Shown piece by piece: positions 16,291-24,548 of a DNA stretch of 64,000 nucleotides. Source of the DNA: Candidatus Villigracilis propinquus (GTDB taxonomy: Bacteria; Chloroflexota; Anaerolineae; Anaerolineales; Villigracilaceae); contig JADKDM010000037.1 of the NCBI GenBank assembly GCA_016714565.1, forward strand, positions 62,001 through 126,000, in the 5' to 3' direction. The stretch's first letter is position 1. Each line of letters starts with the position of its first letter. The notes beneath the pieces were generated by a model. It was given only the letters and a program-made list of their open reading frames with translations, searched no databases and was not told the origin of the DNA. A program made the translations under genes and the position numbers.

Positions 16291-18483
16291 ATGTCTAAAA
16301 ATTCCGTTGGAAAATCATATCCACGCGTTGATGCGCGCGGGAAGGTGACCGGAAAGGCGCTCTACTCCGGCGATCTGACAATGAAGGATATGCTGCACAT
16401 GAAGATTCTCATGGCAGAACGTCCACATGCCCGCGTTACGGATATTCGCATCGAAAAAGCCATATCTTCACCGGGTGTTGTTGCCGTATACACAGCCAAA
16501 GATGTTCCAGTCAATGAGTATGGTCTGCAAATTCCAGACCAGCCCGTGCTATGCGGCCCGGGCGCGAAAAAACCTTATACCGATATTGTCCGCTTTGTGG
16601 GGGACCAAGTTGCAGTCGTGGTAGCCAATTCCGAGGCGGAAGCCGCCGCAGCGATAAAGTTGATCGAGGTGGATTATGAAGATCGTCTGCCTCTGACTGA
16701 CCCGAAAGCTGCCATGCGCGCCGATGCGCCCATCCTCCACCCGGACAGGGGTGACACTAACGTTTGCGTCCACTACAAGATCCGCAAGGGAGATGTGGAC
16801 GTTGCCTTCGCCAAAGCCGATGTGATCGTGGAAGGCGAATACCATACACCCGTTCAAGAACATGCCTACCTGCAGCCCGAAGCGGGTCTCGCTTATATTG
16901 ACAGCGAAGGCTTGCTCACCGTGGAAGCCGCCGGACAGTGGACACATGCAGACCGCGAAACCATCGCCCATGCATTGGACCTGCCGAATGAAATGGTGCG
17001 TGTGATCTACCCTGCCATCGGCGGGGCATTCGGTGGACGTGAAGACCTGTCCGTGCAGATCGTGCTGGCTCTTGCCGCGTGGAAACTTCAGAAGCCGATC
17101 AAGATCGTCTGGTCGCGCCGCGAGTCGATCATTGGGCATGGCAAGCGGCACGAAGCGTATCTCACCGCTAAATGGGGCGCCACAAGAGAAGGAAAACTCG
17201 TCGCAGCAGAATCAACTCTGGTCGGCGACGGAGGCGCGTACATGTACACCACCAACAAGGTGCTTGGCAACGCGGCCATTACCTCCACAGGCCCGTACTT
17301 CATCCCGAATGTCAAAGTGGATGTGTACGGCGTGTACACGAACAATGTTCCCGGCGCGGCCTACCGTGGATTTGGTGCGCCGCAAGCCCTGTTCATGGCC
17401 GAATCACAAATGAACAAACTCGCCGAAAAACTCGGCATGGACCCTGTGGAATTCCGCCTGCTCAACGCCCTGCGCGACGGTGACACCTTGGGTGTGGGTA
17501 CGCCCGCCCCGAACCCCGTCAGCATTGTGGAGTGCATTGAAGCCGCGCGCAATACATTCGGTTGGAAGAAAAAGAAAAGCAGCAAAGCCAAAGAAAAAAA
17601 GAAATCGTCCCTTGTGCGCGGGCGTGGATTTGCCGCCGGATTCAAGAATGTGGGTTTCTCTTTTGGCTATCAGGAAAACTGTTGGGCCAAGGTTGAAATT
17701 CATGGCAATGGAAAAATAGAGCGTGTCGTTTTGCATCACGCCGGCGCGGAAGTGGGGCAAGGCACGCATACGGTGATGATCCAGATGGCGGCGCATGTTT
17801 TGGAAGTTCCTGAAAGCATGGTGGAGATCCGCACCTCGGACACTGCCACGCAAGGCAACCCGGGCTCCGCCTCCGCTTCGCGCCTGACCTTTATGGCTGG
17901 CAATTCCATCAAAGGGGCCGCAGAAGCCGCCCTCGCAAAATGGAAGGCGGAAGAACGCCCTGCCATTGCAGAGTTCAAATATCTCGCGCCGCGCACCACT
18001 CCGTTCAACAAAGAGACGGGTTATTCAATGCCCAATTTCCAATATGCGTATGTGGCTCAGGCCGCCGAAGTGGAAATAGACACGGACACAGGCCACTTGC
18101 GCGTGATCCGCATCACCTCTGCTGATGATGTCGGCAAAGCCATCAATCCCGAGTTGGTAGTCGGGCAGATCGAAGGCGCAGTGGTGCAGGCGCATGGATA
18201 CGCCGTGCTAGAAGACTACAAAACCAAAGACGGCAAAGTGATGACCGACCAGTTCAGCACCTATCTCATCCCTACCGTTTTGGACATTCCGGAAAAAGTG
18301 GATTCGGTTGTGGTGGAAGTTGCCGACCCGAACGGTCCGTGGGGTGCGCGAGGCATGGGCGAGCTGCCCTTCCTGCCTGTAGCTCCTGCCATTGCTGCTG
18401 CCATCCATGATGCCACCGGTGTCTGGATGAGCGAATTCCCATTTACACCTGAGCGCATTTTAAAGGCGCTGGGAAAAATATAA
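16291..18483 (+). CDS. Xanthine dehydrogenase molybdopterin subunit
   Basis: A 730-residue catalytic subunit of the xanthine dehydrogenase family. Motifs for the cofactor and active site are GGAFGGRED, AYRGFGAPQ, GAEVGQGTHT, NPGSASASR and GARGMGELP, where the last Glu is the expected catalytic base. AYRGFG, not AYRCSFR, marks it as a hydroxylase rather than a CO dehydrogenase. A lysine-rich insertion (KKKKSSKAKEKKKSS, about residues 428-445) is unusual. The substrate (purine, aldehyde or other heterocycle) cannot be told from sequence. YqeB, YqeC and MocA homologues in this window fit its maturation. Confidence 0.93.
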   Translation: MSKNSVGKSYPRVDARGKVTGKALYSGDLTMKDMLHMKILMAERPHARVTDIRIEKAISSPGVVAVYTAKDVPVNEYGLQIPDQPVLCGPGAKKPYTDIVRFVGDQVAVVVANSEAEAAAAIKLIEVDYEDRLPLTDPKAAMRADAPILHPDRGDTNVCVHYKIRKGDVDVAFAKADVIVEGEYHTPVQEHAYLQPEAGLAYIDSEGLLTVEAAGQWTHADRETIAHALDLPNEMVRVIYPAIGGAFGGREDLSVQIVLALAAWKLQKPIKIVWSRRESIIGHGKRHEAYLTAKWGATREGKLVAAESTLVGDGGAYMYTTNKVLGNAAITSTGPYFIPNVKVDVYGVYTNNVPGAAYRGFGAPQALFMAESQMNKLAEKLGMDPVEFRLLNALRDGDTLGVGTPAPNPVSIVECIEAARNTFGWKKKKSSKAKEKKKSSLVRGRGFAAGFKNVGFSFGYQENCWAKVEIHGNGKIERVVLHHAGAEVGQGTHTVMIQMAAHVLEVPESMVEIRTSDTATQGNPGSASASRLTFMAGNSIKGAAEAALAKWKAEERPAIAEFKYLAPRTTPFNKETGYSMPNFQYAYVAQAAEVEIDTDTGHLRVIRITSADDVGKAINPELVVGQIEGAVVQAHGYAVLEDYKTKDGKVMTDQFSTYLIPTVLDIPEKVDSVVVEVADPNGPWGARGMGELPFLPVAPAIAAAIHDATGVWMSEFPFTPERILKALGKI

Positions 18484-18525
18484 TCACATCGTCGGGGCGC
18501 GGCTACCGTGTCCCGACGCATAAAA

Positions 18526-19401
18526 ATGTCCTTCCCCTTTTTTGATGAAACTAAAGAATTGAACGAAAGCACCCGCAAGGAAGCGGCGGGTACTTTCGTG
18601 GCGCTTCCAGACGGCGTCACTCACTACGAGTTGGGCGGACCAAAAGATGGCAAGCCTGTCGTGCTGGTGCATGGATTCTCCGTCCCGTGCTTTATCTTCG
18701 ATCCGTTATTCGATTTCCTGACGAGATCAGGCTTTCGGGTTCTGAGATATGATCTATTCGGGCGCGGATATTCGGACAAGCCAAATATCCGCTACGATAT
18801 TCACCTGTTCGTGAAGCAGCTCAAAGACCTACTGGATGCGCTCGGCATGACCGACATCACCCTGCTGGGACTTTCTATGGGCGGTCCGGTGACAACCGCG
18901 TTCATCGAAGCACATCCACGATATGTCCGCAAACATATTTTGATCGATCCCTCCGGCGGAAAAGGCGTGGAATTAACCCGGCTGCTAAAAACCGCTAAAA
19001 TACCAGTCATCGGCGAATTGCTCATCGCCCTGTTCGGCAGTAAAAACATGATCAAAGGCATCGCTGCCGATTTCTTCGACCCTGACCTAGTGACGATGTT
19101 TCAGGAAAAGTACAAGATCCAAATGCAATTCAAGGGCTTTAAACGGGCCATCCTTTCCACCATGCGGAGAGGCTTGCTGGATTCATTCCTTGAGACCTAC
19201 AAAAAAGTCGGCGCGCTGAAAAAGCCGACCCTGATCTTCTGGGGCATGAATGACCACACCACTCCTTTTGCAGACCATATTTTGATCTTGCAGGCCCTGC
19301 CCCACGCCGAATTCCACGCCATTGAAAATTGCGGGCATATTCCGCATTATGAAAAGCCTGAGATATTCAACCCGATCCTATTGGAGTTTTTATCAAGATG
19401 A
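18526..19401 (+). CDS. Alpha/beta hydrolase
   Basis: A 291-residue serine hydrolase. The oxyanion region is LVHGFSVP, the nucleophile elbow is GLSMGG, the acid is in FWGMNDHTTPF, and the histidine is in ENCGHIPHYEKPE. No signal peptide. The start may be ATG at 18526 or GTG at 18508; neither has a clear ribosome site. It follows the molybdopterin subunit by 42 bases and overlaps the DinB gene by four bases (ATGA), so it belongs to the same transcript. The substrate is unknown. Confidence 0.88.
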   Translation: MSFPFFDETKELNESTRKEAAGTFVALPDGVTHYELGGPKDGKPVVLVHGFSVPCFIFDPLFDFLTRSGFRVLRYDLFGRGYSDKPNIRYDIHLFVKQLKDLLDALGMTDITLLGLSMGGPVTTAFIEAHPRYVRKHILIDPSGGKGVELTRLLKTAKIPVIGELLIALFGSKNMIKGIAADFFDPDLVTMFQEKYKIQMQFKGFKRAILSTMRRGLLDSFLETYKKVGALKKPTLIFWGMNDHTTPFADHILILQALPHAEFHAIENCGHIPHYEKPEIFNPILLEFLSR

Positions 19402-19898
19402 ACACAAAGGATATACAACTGCTGTACAAATACAACTCATGGGCAAACGTCAAGATCCTGGACGCGACCGCCAACATAACGGAGGAACAATTCACTGCAC
19501 CTGCGGATCATCCGCACAATGACCTGCGCCATGCATTGACTCATGCTCTCTTTGCCGAATGGCTCTGGCGCAAGCGCTGGACGGGTGACTCGCCGAAAAC
19601 TCCTTTTCTGTCCGAGGATTTCCCCACCTTTGCTGCACTTCGTTCTCGTTGGGCAGAAGAAGAAAACGCGCTAAACGATTTTGTCTCTTCACTCACAGAT
19701 GAAAAACTACATTCAACATTTCAATATAAGACCATGAAAGGGGAAACCCACGAAAACATCCTCTGGCAGGTGATGGCGCACGTTGTCAATCACGGCACAC
19801 AGCACCGAAGCGAAGCCGCCGCCATCCTGACGGAACTGGGTTATTCCCCGGGCGATATTGACTTGATCGTATTCCTGCGTGAACAATCTCATGTATAA
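19398..19898 (+). CDS. DinB family protein
   Basis: A 166-residue four-helix metal-binding protein of the DinB/YfiT type. Likely ligands are the His in ALTHALFAEWLW and the pair in VNHGTQHRSE. Members include thiol-dependent S-transferases and damage-inducible proteins; the function here is not known. It starts inside the hydrolase stop (ATGA) and its end overlaps the next start by eight bases, so translation is coupled. Confidence 0.88.
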   Translation: MNTKDIQLLYKYNSWANVKILDATANITEEQFTAPADHPHNDLRHALTHALFAEWLWRKRWTGDSPKTPFLSEDFPTFAALRSRWAEEENALNDFVSSLTDEKLHSTFQYKTMKGETHENILWQVMAHVVNHGTQHRSEAAAILTELGYSPGDIDLIVFLREQSHV

Positions 19899-20649
19899 CA
19901 AACTCAAAAACTTTGCCTATCGCAACCGACACAGCATTGCTGTGTTTTTCCTGCTCAACATTGCCTGCCTGACTTGTATTTTTCTCGTCGCGGCCAGGGT
20001 GGCATATACCGACACGAGACGGCACACCGGCTTGATCTGGAATCTCTTTCTCGCGTGGATCCCCTTCATGCTGGCGTACATCGCTCATTCCATTTCATGG
20101 AAGCGGAATTGGGTTTATCTTGTCATCCCGGTGATTGCCGTTCTTTGGTTGTTATTCTTCCCCAACGCCCCCTACATGCTCACAGACCTGCAAGACCTCG
20201 CACGCTCAGGCGGTGTGGGCGCTCCGCTTTGGTATGATGTGATCATTGTGGTCTGGTGCTCGTGGACGGGTATGCTGCTTGGCGTGATCTCCCTCTATTT
20301 AATTCAAGACATCATCCTGCGGAATTTTGGCCGCTGGGCGGGCTGGCTTTTCGTCGTCGGTATCTCTGGCTTAAGCAGCTTCGGTATTTACATCGGGCGC
20401 TTCGTGCGCCTCAACTCATGGGACATTTTGCAGAACCCCGCCGAAACCACCATGGAGATTCTCGGCCTCGTCATTGACCCGAGTATGCGCCTCGCCGCAT
20501 TCACCGTCCTGTACACTTTCTTCTTCCTGTTCGTGTTCGTGCTGTTGTATTCATTCAGCCACATGCTGCAGGAACAGGCCGTCCGCGCGCAGAGCACACC
20601 TGAGCAGCTTGCCAGTACCCAGCCGACGCAGGTCAATTCACACTTGTAA
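19891..20649 (+). CDS. DUF1361 membrane protein, copy 1
   Basis: A 252-residue integral membrane protein with about seven helices. Typical DUF1361 motifs are WNLFLAWIPFMLAY, WLLFFPNAPYMLTDL and YIGRFVRLNSWD. The hydrophilic C-terminus is rich in Gln and Ser. The family has no assigned function. ATG at 19891 is chosen over GTG at 19879. A second copy follows at 20733. Confidence 0.85.
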   Translation: MYNKLKNFAYRNRHSIAVFFLLNIACLTCIFLVAARVAYTDTRRHTGLIWNLFLAWIPFMLAYIAHSISWKRNWVYLVIPVIAVLWLLFFPNAPYMLTDLQDLARSGGVGAPLWYDVIIVVWCSWTGMLLGVISLYLIQDIILRNFGRWAGWLFVVGISGLSSFGIYIGRFVRLNSWDILQNPAETTMEILGLVIDPSMRLAAFTVLYTFFFLFVFVLLYSFSHMLQEQAVRAQSTPEQLASTQPTQVNSHL

Positions 20650-20664
20650 GGAGAGTTCCATAAC

Positions 20665-20697
20665 AATTGCGAGTCTTTGCAAGTCATTGCGAGTGGA
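20665..20697. repeat. Dispersed repeat A, fragment
   Basis: Two copies of ATTGCGAGT 18 bases apart, one end of the repeat seen in full at 22285 and 59062. It lies between the two DUF1361 genes. Confidence 0.5.
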
Positions 20698-20732
20698 AAC
20701 CGATACAATGGTGTAAATATTTGGAGGTCCGC

Positions 20733-21446
20733 ATGTTTCAAACAATGTATACCAAACTACAACCTTTCAAATTTCGGCTGACGGTCTTCGGGCTGTTGTG
20801 CGGCTCCAGCCTGCTCTCCGTGGCGCTGTTCCGCGTCCGCACCATTTTGAGCGGCTCCGAAGATTACACCTTCCTCGTCTGGAATCTGTTTCTCGCGTGG
20901 ATCCCGCTTGGGATGGCGTACGCAGCCTCCAGCCTCGCAAAGAAGCGCAAGTATCTTTTCATCACCATGCCGCTGGCGGTCATCCCCTGGCTGTTATTTT
21001 TTCCCAACTCGCCATACATCCTCACTGACTTACAGCACTTGAGTCACCTGCGCCCGAATATTCCTGTCTGGTTTGATATGCTGCTCATCAACTGGTTCGC
21101 ATGGACGGGCATTCTGCTCGGCGTGTTCTCGCTTTTCCTGATGCAGGACATTGTGCGCAATGCCTTCGGGCGAATCGCAGGCTGGCTGTTCGTGATCACG
21201 GTGGGTTTGCTCAGCGGGCTTGGCATTTACATTGGCCGCTTCCTGCGCTGGAACTCATGGGACATCATCTTTCATCCGCTTGAGCACCTGCGTGAACTGC
21301 TTTACTATGCAAGCCATCCAAGTTTGCAATCTATCCTCTTCATCAGTGTATTCTCAAGCTTCTTTATTTTTATCTATATCACCTTGTACGCGTTTGGGCT
21401 TTTGTTTCAAGAACAAACACATCACGTATCACAGGAAGTCAAATGA
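20733..21446 (+). CDS. DUF1361 membrane protein, copy 2
   Basis: A 237-residue paralogue of the preceding gene, with the same motifs WNLFLAWIPLGMAY, WLLFFPNSPYILTDL and YIGRFLRWNSWD. A good GGAGG at 20723-20727 fixes the ATG. The pair looks like an old tandem duplication. Its stop overlaps the yqeB-like start in an ATGA. Confidence 0.85.
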   Translation: MFQTMYTKLQPFKFRLTVFGLLCGSSLLSVALFRVRTILSGSEDYTFLVWNLFLAWIPLGMAYAASSLAKKRKYLFITMPLAVIPWLLFFPNSPYILTDLQHLSHLRPNIPVWFDMLLINWFAWTGILLGVFSLFLMQDIVRNAFGRIAGWLFVITVGLLSGLGIYIGRFLRWNSWDIIFHPLEHLRELLYYASHPSLQSILFISVFSSFFIFIYITLYAFGLLFQEQTHHVSQEVK

Positions 21447-22270
21447 ACCCACTTATTCTAATTCGCGGCGGCGGTGACCTTGCCAGCGGAGTCATCCTTC
21501 GCCTGCATCGGGTTGGTTTTCAACTTGCCATTCTTGAACTCAGTCAACCACTCGCAGTGCGCCGCAGCGTTTGTTTTTCAGAAGCGGTGTACGCGGGCGT
21601 GCAAACTATTGAAGGGGTGACAGCACGCCTCGTTTCCGCCGACCAGTTTCAGGTCACGTTGGAGGCGGGAGAAATCCCCGTGCTGATCGACCCGAACGCG
21701 AACATCCTGCGCAATCAATTTATGACGAATCCGCGCCACACATTTGTTGTGGACGCAAGACTCTTGAAACGCGAGCCTGAAATGTTAGGCGAGGAAGTTC
21801 CGCTTCATATCGGTCTTGGGCCTGGATTCCGCGCCGGTGAGAATTGCCACGCTGTGATAGAAACCCGCCGCAGCCACACCCTCGGCAGAGTCCTGTGGAG
21901 CGGAGAGACTCAACCCGACAGCGGCCAGCCCGACGGCGACCCGCGCCGCGTTCTGCGCGCGCCAGACTCAGGAACTCTGTTCCCCGTTGCAGAGATCGGC
22001 GATCATGTCAAAGAAGGTCAGCTCATCGCGGAGATCCAAAATACGGCCGGGAATAGATCAAAAGTCACCAGCCCGTTCGATGGTCTTCTACGCGGATTAA
22101 TTCATCCACGCGTGGAGATCACTGAAGGCATGAAGATCGGCGACGTAGATGCGCGCAACGACCCATCCACGTGCAAGCTGGTTTCGGATAAGGCGCTCTC
22201 GGTCGGCGGCGGCGTTCTGGAAGCGGTGCTGATAAAGTTGAACGAGATCAATAACTCGGTCGGTATATAA
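21443..22270 (+). CDS. YqeB-type molybdenum hydroxylase maturation protein
   Basis: A 275-residue protein of the EF2563/YqeB family, which is linked to selenium-dependent molybdenum hydroxylases. The N-terminus LILIRGGGDLASGVILRLHR is diagnostic. The middle carries VDARLLKREP and GLGPGFRAGENC, the latter a conserved Gly-rich Cys motif. The C-terminal half resembles a small biotinyl/lipoyl-like beta domain (GTLFPVAEIGDHVKEGQLI). Last gene of the plus-strand unit containing the hydroxylase subunits. Together with YqeC-MocA at 34.9 kb it suggests a full maturation set. Confidence 0.88.
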   Translation: MNPLILIRGGGDLASGVILRLHRVGFQLAILELSQPLAVRRSVCFSEAVYAGVQTIEGVTARLVSADQFQVTLEAGEIPVLIDPNANILRNQFMTNPRHTFVVDARLLKREPEMLGEEVPLHIGLGPGFRAGENCHAVIETRRSHTLGRVLWSGETQPDSGQPDGDPRRVLRAPDSGTLFPVAEIGDHVKEGQLIAEIQNTAGNRSKVTSPFDGLLRGLIHPRVEITEGMKIGDVDARNDPSTCKLVSDKALSVGGGVLEAVLIKLNEINNSVGI

Positions 22271-22284
22271 GATAACTACCCAGT

Positions 22285-22413
22285 CGTCATTGCGAGCCGC
22301 CGATTTTGCTCTTTGGCGGTGAAGCAATCTCTGGTTGGTAAAAGGAGATTGCTTCGGGCACACCTGCCCTGGCGGGCGGTGCCAGGGAGAACAAGAACGC
22401 CCTCGCAATGACG
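22285..22413. repeat. Dispersed repeat A, full copy
   Basis: Ends are CGTCATTGCGAG and CTCGCAATGACG. Inside, GAAGCAATCTC and GAGATTGCTTC form a second dyad. One of at least six related copies or fragments in this window. It follows the yqeB-like gene. Confidence 0.8.
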
Positions 22414-22467
22414 GTGGCGGAGTAGTAACAATTCCTAAAAAACATGATTAACCACGAATTTAATTTG

Positions 22468-22534
22468 GGACGCAGATGAACGCTGATTTACGCAGATAAA
22501 ATTGAAATCAGCGTTTTCTGCGTTTATCTGCGTC
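22468..22534. repeat. Long imperfect palindrome
   Basis: GACGCAGATGAACGCTGATTT on the left is matched by AAATCAGCGTTTTCTGCGTT and CTGCGTC on the right, with ACGCAGAT repeated inside. It resembles inter-genic palindromes that occur many times in related genomes. No gene is present in 22271-22679. Confidence 0.65.
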
Positions 22535-22553
22535 CTATTTGGGGCTTAAAAAC

Positions 22554-22600
22554 AAACTCACCCTCAAACCTTAATTTCGGGGTGAGTCATGTTTTTAATA
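22554..22600 (-). terminator. Probable terminator of long minus-strand run
   Basis: ACTCACCC and GGGTGAGT form a hairpin with a 15-base loop; on the minus strand TTTGTTTTT follows. It lies 80 bases beyond the stop of the last gene of the 22.7-31.5 kb run. Confidence 0.5.
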
Positions 22601-22607
22601 AGCATCT

Positions 22608-22665
22608 ACTCAATGAGGGAGATTGCTTTCCCAACGCGGTTAGAGGCTCGGAGCTCGCAATGACG
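22608..22665. repeat. Dispersed repeat A, half copy
   Basis: Contains GGGAGATTGCTT and ends GCTCGCAATGACGG, matching the right half of the full copy at 22285-22413. Confidence 0.6.
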
Positions 22666-22679
22666 GGGTTGTGTTATAT

Positions 22680-23255
22680 CTAGGGAATCGGTGTACCAAC
22701 TGCATTGACCGTCACGGACGTGACAAGGATGGTGTTGCAGCCTTCATCCATCCAAAAGCCAAGGTATTTACCTGACGAATCATAGCGGTCGATCTTGAGA
22801 ATTTCCCGCCCGCTGATGCTGACGTTATTCCACTTCCCTATCTGCTTTAATTGATCAAAGATCTCGGCGGTTGCGGGAAAGACGTGCAGGAGATGGATCG
22901 TTCCACTTGGCCGCGTACCGTCCCAACGATAAAAGAACTTGTGCGCGATCACGCTCACATCCACAGAACTCTGAGAGACAAAATCTCCGGTTGTGACGAG
23001 AATATCATGAGACATGAATGGCGCAGTCGAATCGTACCAAAGCGAGGTATGACGCACGACGCCCGTAAACGTCGAGTCGGCTGGGAATTCAAAAATCACA
23101 TCCCATGTGTCGCCATCTGGCATGGAAATATGTTTGTAATCGGGGGAAATGGTTAGATCGTCAAAGGGCGGTTTGCCTGAGACATCGATGCCGCAGGAAG
23201 AAATGAAAATTACACAGAAGAGAAAGAGCGAAAACCTATACTTCGATCTCAACAT
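22680..23255 (-). CDS. Lipoprotein of unknown function
   Basis: A 191-residue lipoprotein. The signal peptide FLFCVIFISSCG ends in a lipobox with Cys at about residue 21. The rest is beta-rich with no recognised domain. It overlaps the metallo-beta-lactamase-like gene by 20 bases and is the last gene of the minus-strand run. Confidence 0.75.
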   Translation of the reverse strand: MLRSKYRFSLFLFCVIFISSCGIDVSGKPPFDDLTISPDYKHISMPDGDTWDVIFEFPADSTFTGVVRHTSLWYDSTAPFMSHDILVTTGDFVSQSSVDVSVIAHKFFYRWDGTRPSGTIHLLHVFPATAEIFDQLKQIGKWNNVSISGREILKIDRYDSSGKYLGFWMDEGCNTILVTSVTVNAVGTPIP

Positions 23256-24015
23256 TCTGTCCCAACTCCAGCCAGCGAAGTTTATTGCTCAAACCTGCGG
23301 CTGTAAATTCCTTTTCGATGATTGATTTGCCTTCTCGAAAATGTTTCCAGCCTTCGTAATGGATGGGAATGATCGTGCGTGGATTGAGCGCCCGCGCCGC
23401 CTTCACGCCATCCTTCGCATCCATCGTAAAGCGGATCGGACCCGTGATCGGGAAGCTGGCTCTGCCGAGATGGAATATCCCCACACTGACGGTGAAGCGC
23501 TTCGCGACTTCGTCAATGCCGTGATAATAGATCGTATCACCAGTGATGTACAGCGCGCCGTTCTGCTGGCCTTCCCATTCAAGCATGAAGCCAATGGTCT
23601 GCCCCGCAAATGGACGGACGATCAATGGACCGTGTTGAGCGGGAGTGGCAGTTACTTTTACTTTGGTGTCGCCAGATTCCAGAATTGTGCTTTGCCAGTT
23701 CGCCAATCCTTCAGCATTGCCACGCAGACGGCGTTCACCTGAGGTTGTTGTCAACACACGTTTCGCGTTGGGCAAAAAGGCGCGGCCTGCTTTGTCGAGA
23801 TTGTCTTCGTGATGGTCATGACTCAACAACACAGCGTCGATGCGGCCAAGAGACTCTGCCGAAACGGGAGAATTTGTCAGCTTTGTCGAGCCCGTGCCCC
23901 AGCCGAAGGAATATTTCCCGCCAGCAGAATCAAACACGGGGTCGGTTAAGAGGCGCAGGTTCCCAATTTCCAAAAGCATGGTCGCGGTGCTGATGTGAGT
24001 CAGGTTAAAGTTCAT
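23236..24015 (-). CDS. Metallo-beta-lactamase-fold hydrolase
   Basis: A 259-residue hydrolase of the UlaG / NAPE-phospholipase-D-like branch of the fold. The metal motif is LLSHDHHEDN; other ligands are likely in QHGP, ITGDTIYY and PIHYEGW. No signal peptide. Its substrate is unknown. It is the tenth gene of the minus-strand run and starts two bases beyond the stop of the membrane protein upstream. Confidence 0.88.
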   Translation of the reverse strand: MNFNLTHISTATMLLEIGNLRLLTDPVFDSAGGKYSFGWGTGSTKLTNSPVSAESLGRIDAVLLSHDHHEDNLDKAGRAFLPNAKRVLTTTSGERRLRGNAEGLANWQSTILESGDTKVKVTATPAQHGPLIVRPFAGQTIGFMLEWEGQQNGALYITGDTIYYHGIDEVAKRFTVSVGIFHLGRASFPITGPIRFTMDAKDGVKAARALNPRTIIPIHYEGWKHFREGKSIIEKEFTAAGLSNKLRWLELGQNVEIEV

Positions 24016-24017
24016 TG

Positions 24018-24548
24018 CTATTTCCTTCGTAGATTCCTGAGGATGGTGCTGCCGTCGTTGAAGCCGAGCGGAAGAAAGACTTGCAGGGTGTAAACAAATA
24101 AATTTTCAAACAGGGCGAACATACCGATCCAAAACCAATTGCCTGGCCAAAGAGGGAGAAGCAGAAAAAATAAAATGGACAACAATCCATTTGCAATTGG
24201 CCCGCCCAACGCGCGGCGAATGTGAATGGACGATGGCAGGGTCGGCTCGTCTTTTGGATACCGCGTTGCGGCGAGGATGGCAAAAATACCAAAGGTAATT
24301 CCCAACATTGGGTAACCAGTCTGCTTGGCGGCAAAGGCATGACCGAGGCTGTGGATCAACTCAAATATCCAATGCAGAATCGTGGCGACAAACCCCAAAA
24401 GCACAGATTCATCGAATGCAAAGCCAAGTGCATAATGAGCGATCGCAGAGAAGCCGATCCACAAGGCCAGGGTTCCAATGAACCCCAGCGGCAGGATGCT
24501 GATTTGCAGGCCAAACAATTTTCCAAAATGGATAGGCTTCATTTTCAC
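24018..24548 (-). CDS. Site-2-protease-like membrane protein, inactive
   Basis: A 176-residue protein with five or six membrane helices in the pattern of M50 site-2 proteases. The first zinc motif HExxH reads HSLGH (in LIHSLGHAFAAK), so the catalytic Glu is Ser. The third-ligand region GFNDGSTIL keeps the Asp, and GGPIANG resembles the central M50 loop. It may bind metal or substrate without cutting. It overlaps the epimerase gene by four bases. Confidence 0.7.
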   Translation of the reverse strand: MKMKPIHFGKLFGLQISILPLGFIGTLALWIGFSAIAHYALGFAFDESVLLGFVATILHWIFELIHSLGHAFAAKQTGYPMLGITFGIFAILAATRYPKDEPTLPSSIHIRRALGGPIANGLLSILFFLLLPLWPGNWFWIGMFALFENLFVYTLQVFLPLGFNDGSTILRNLRRK

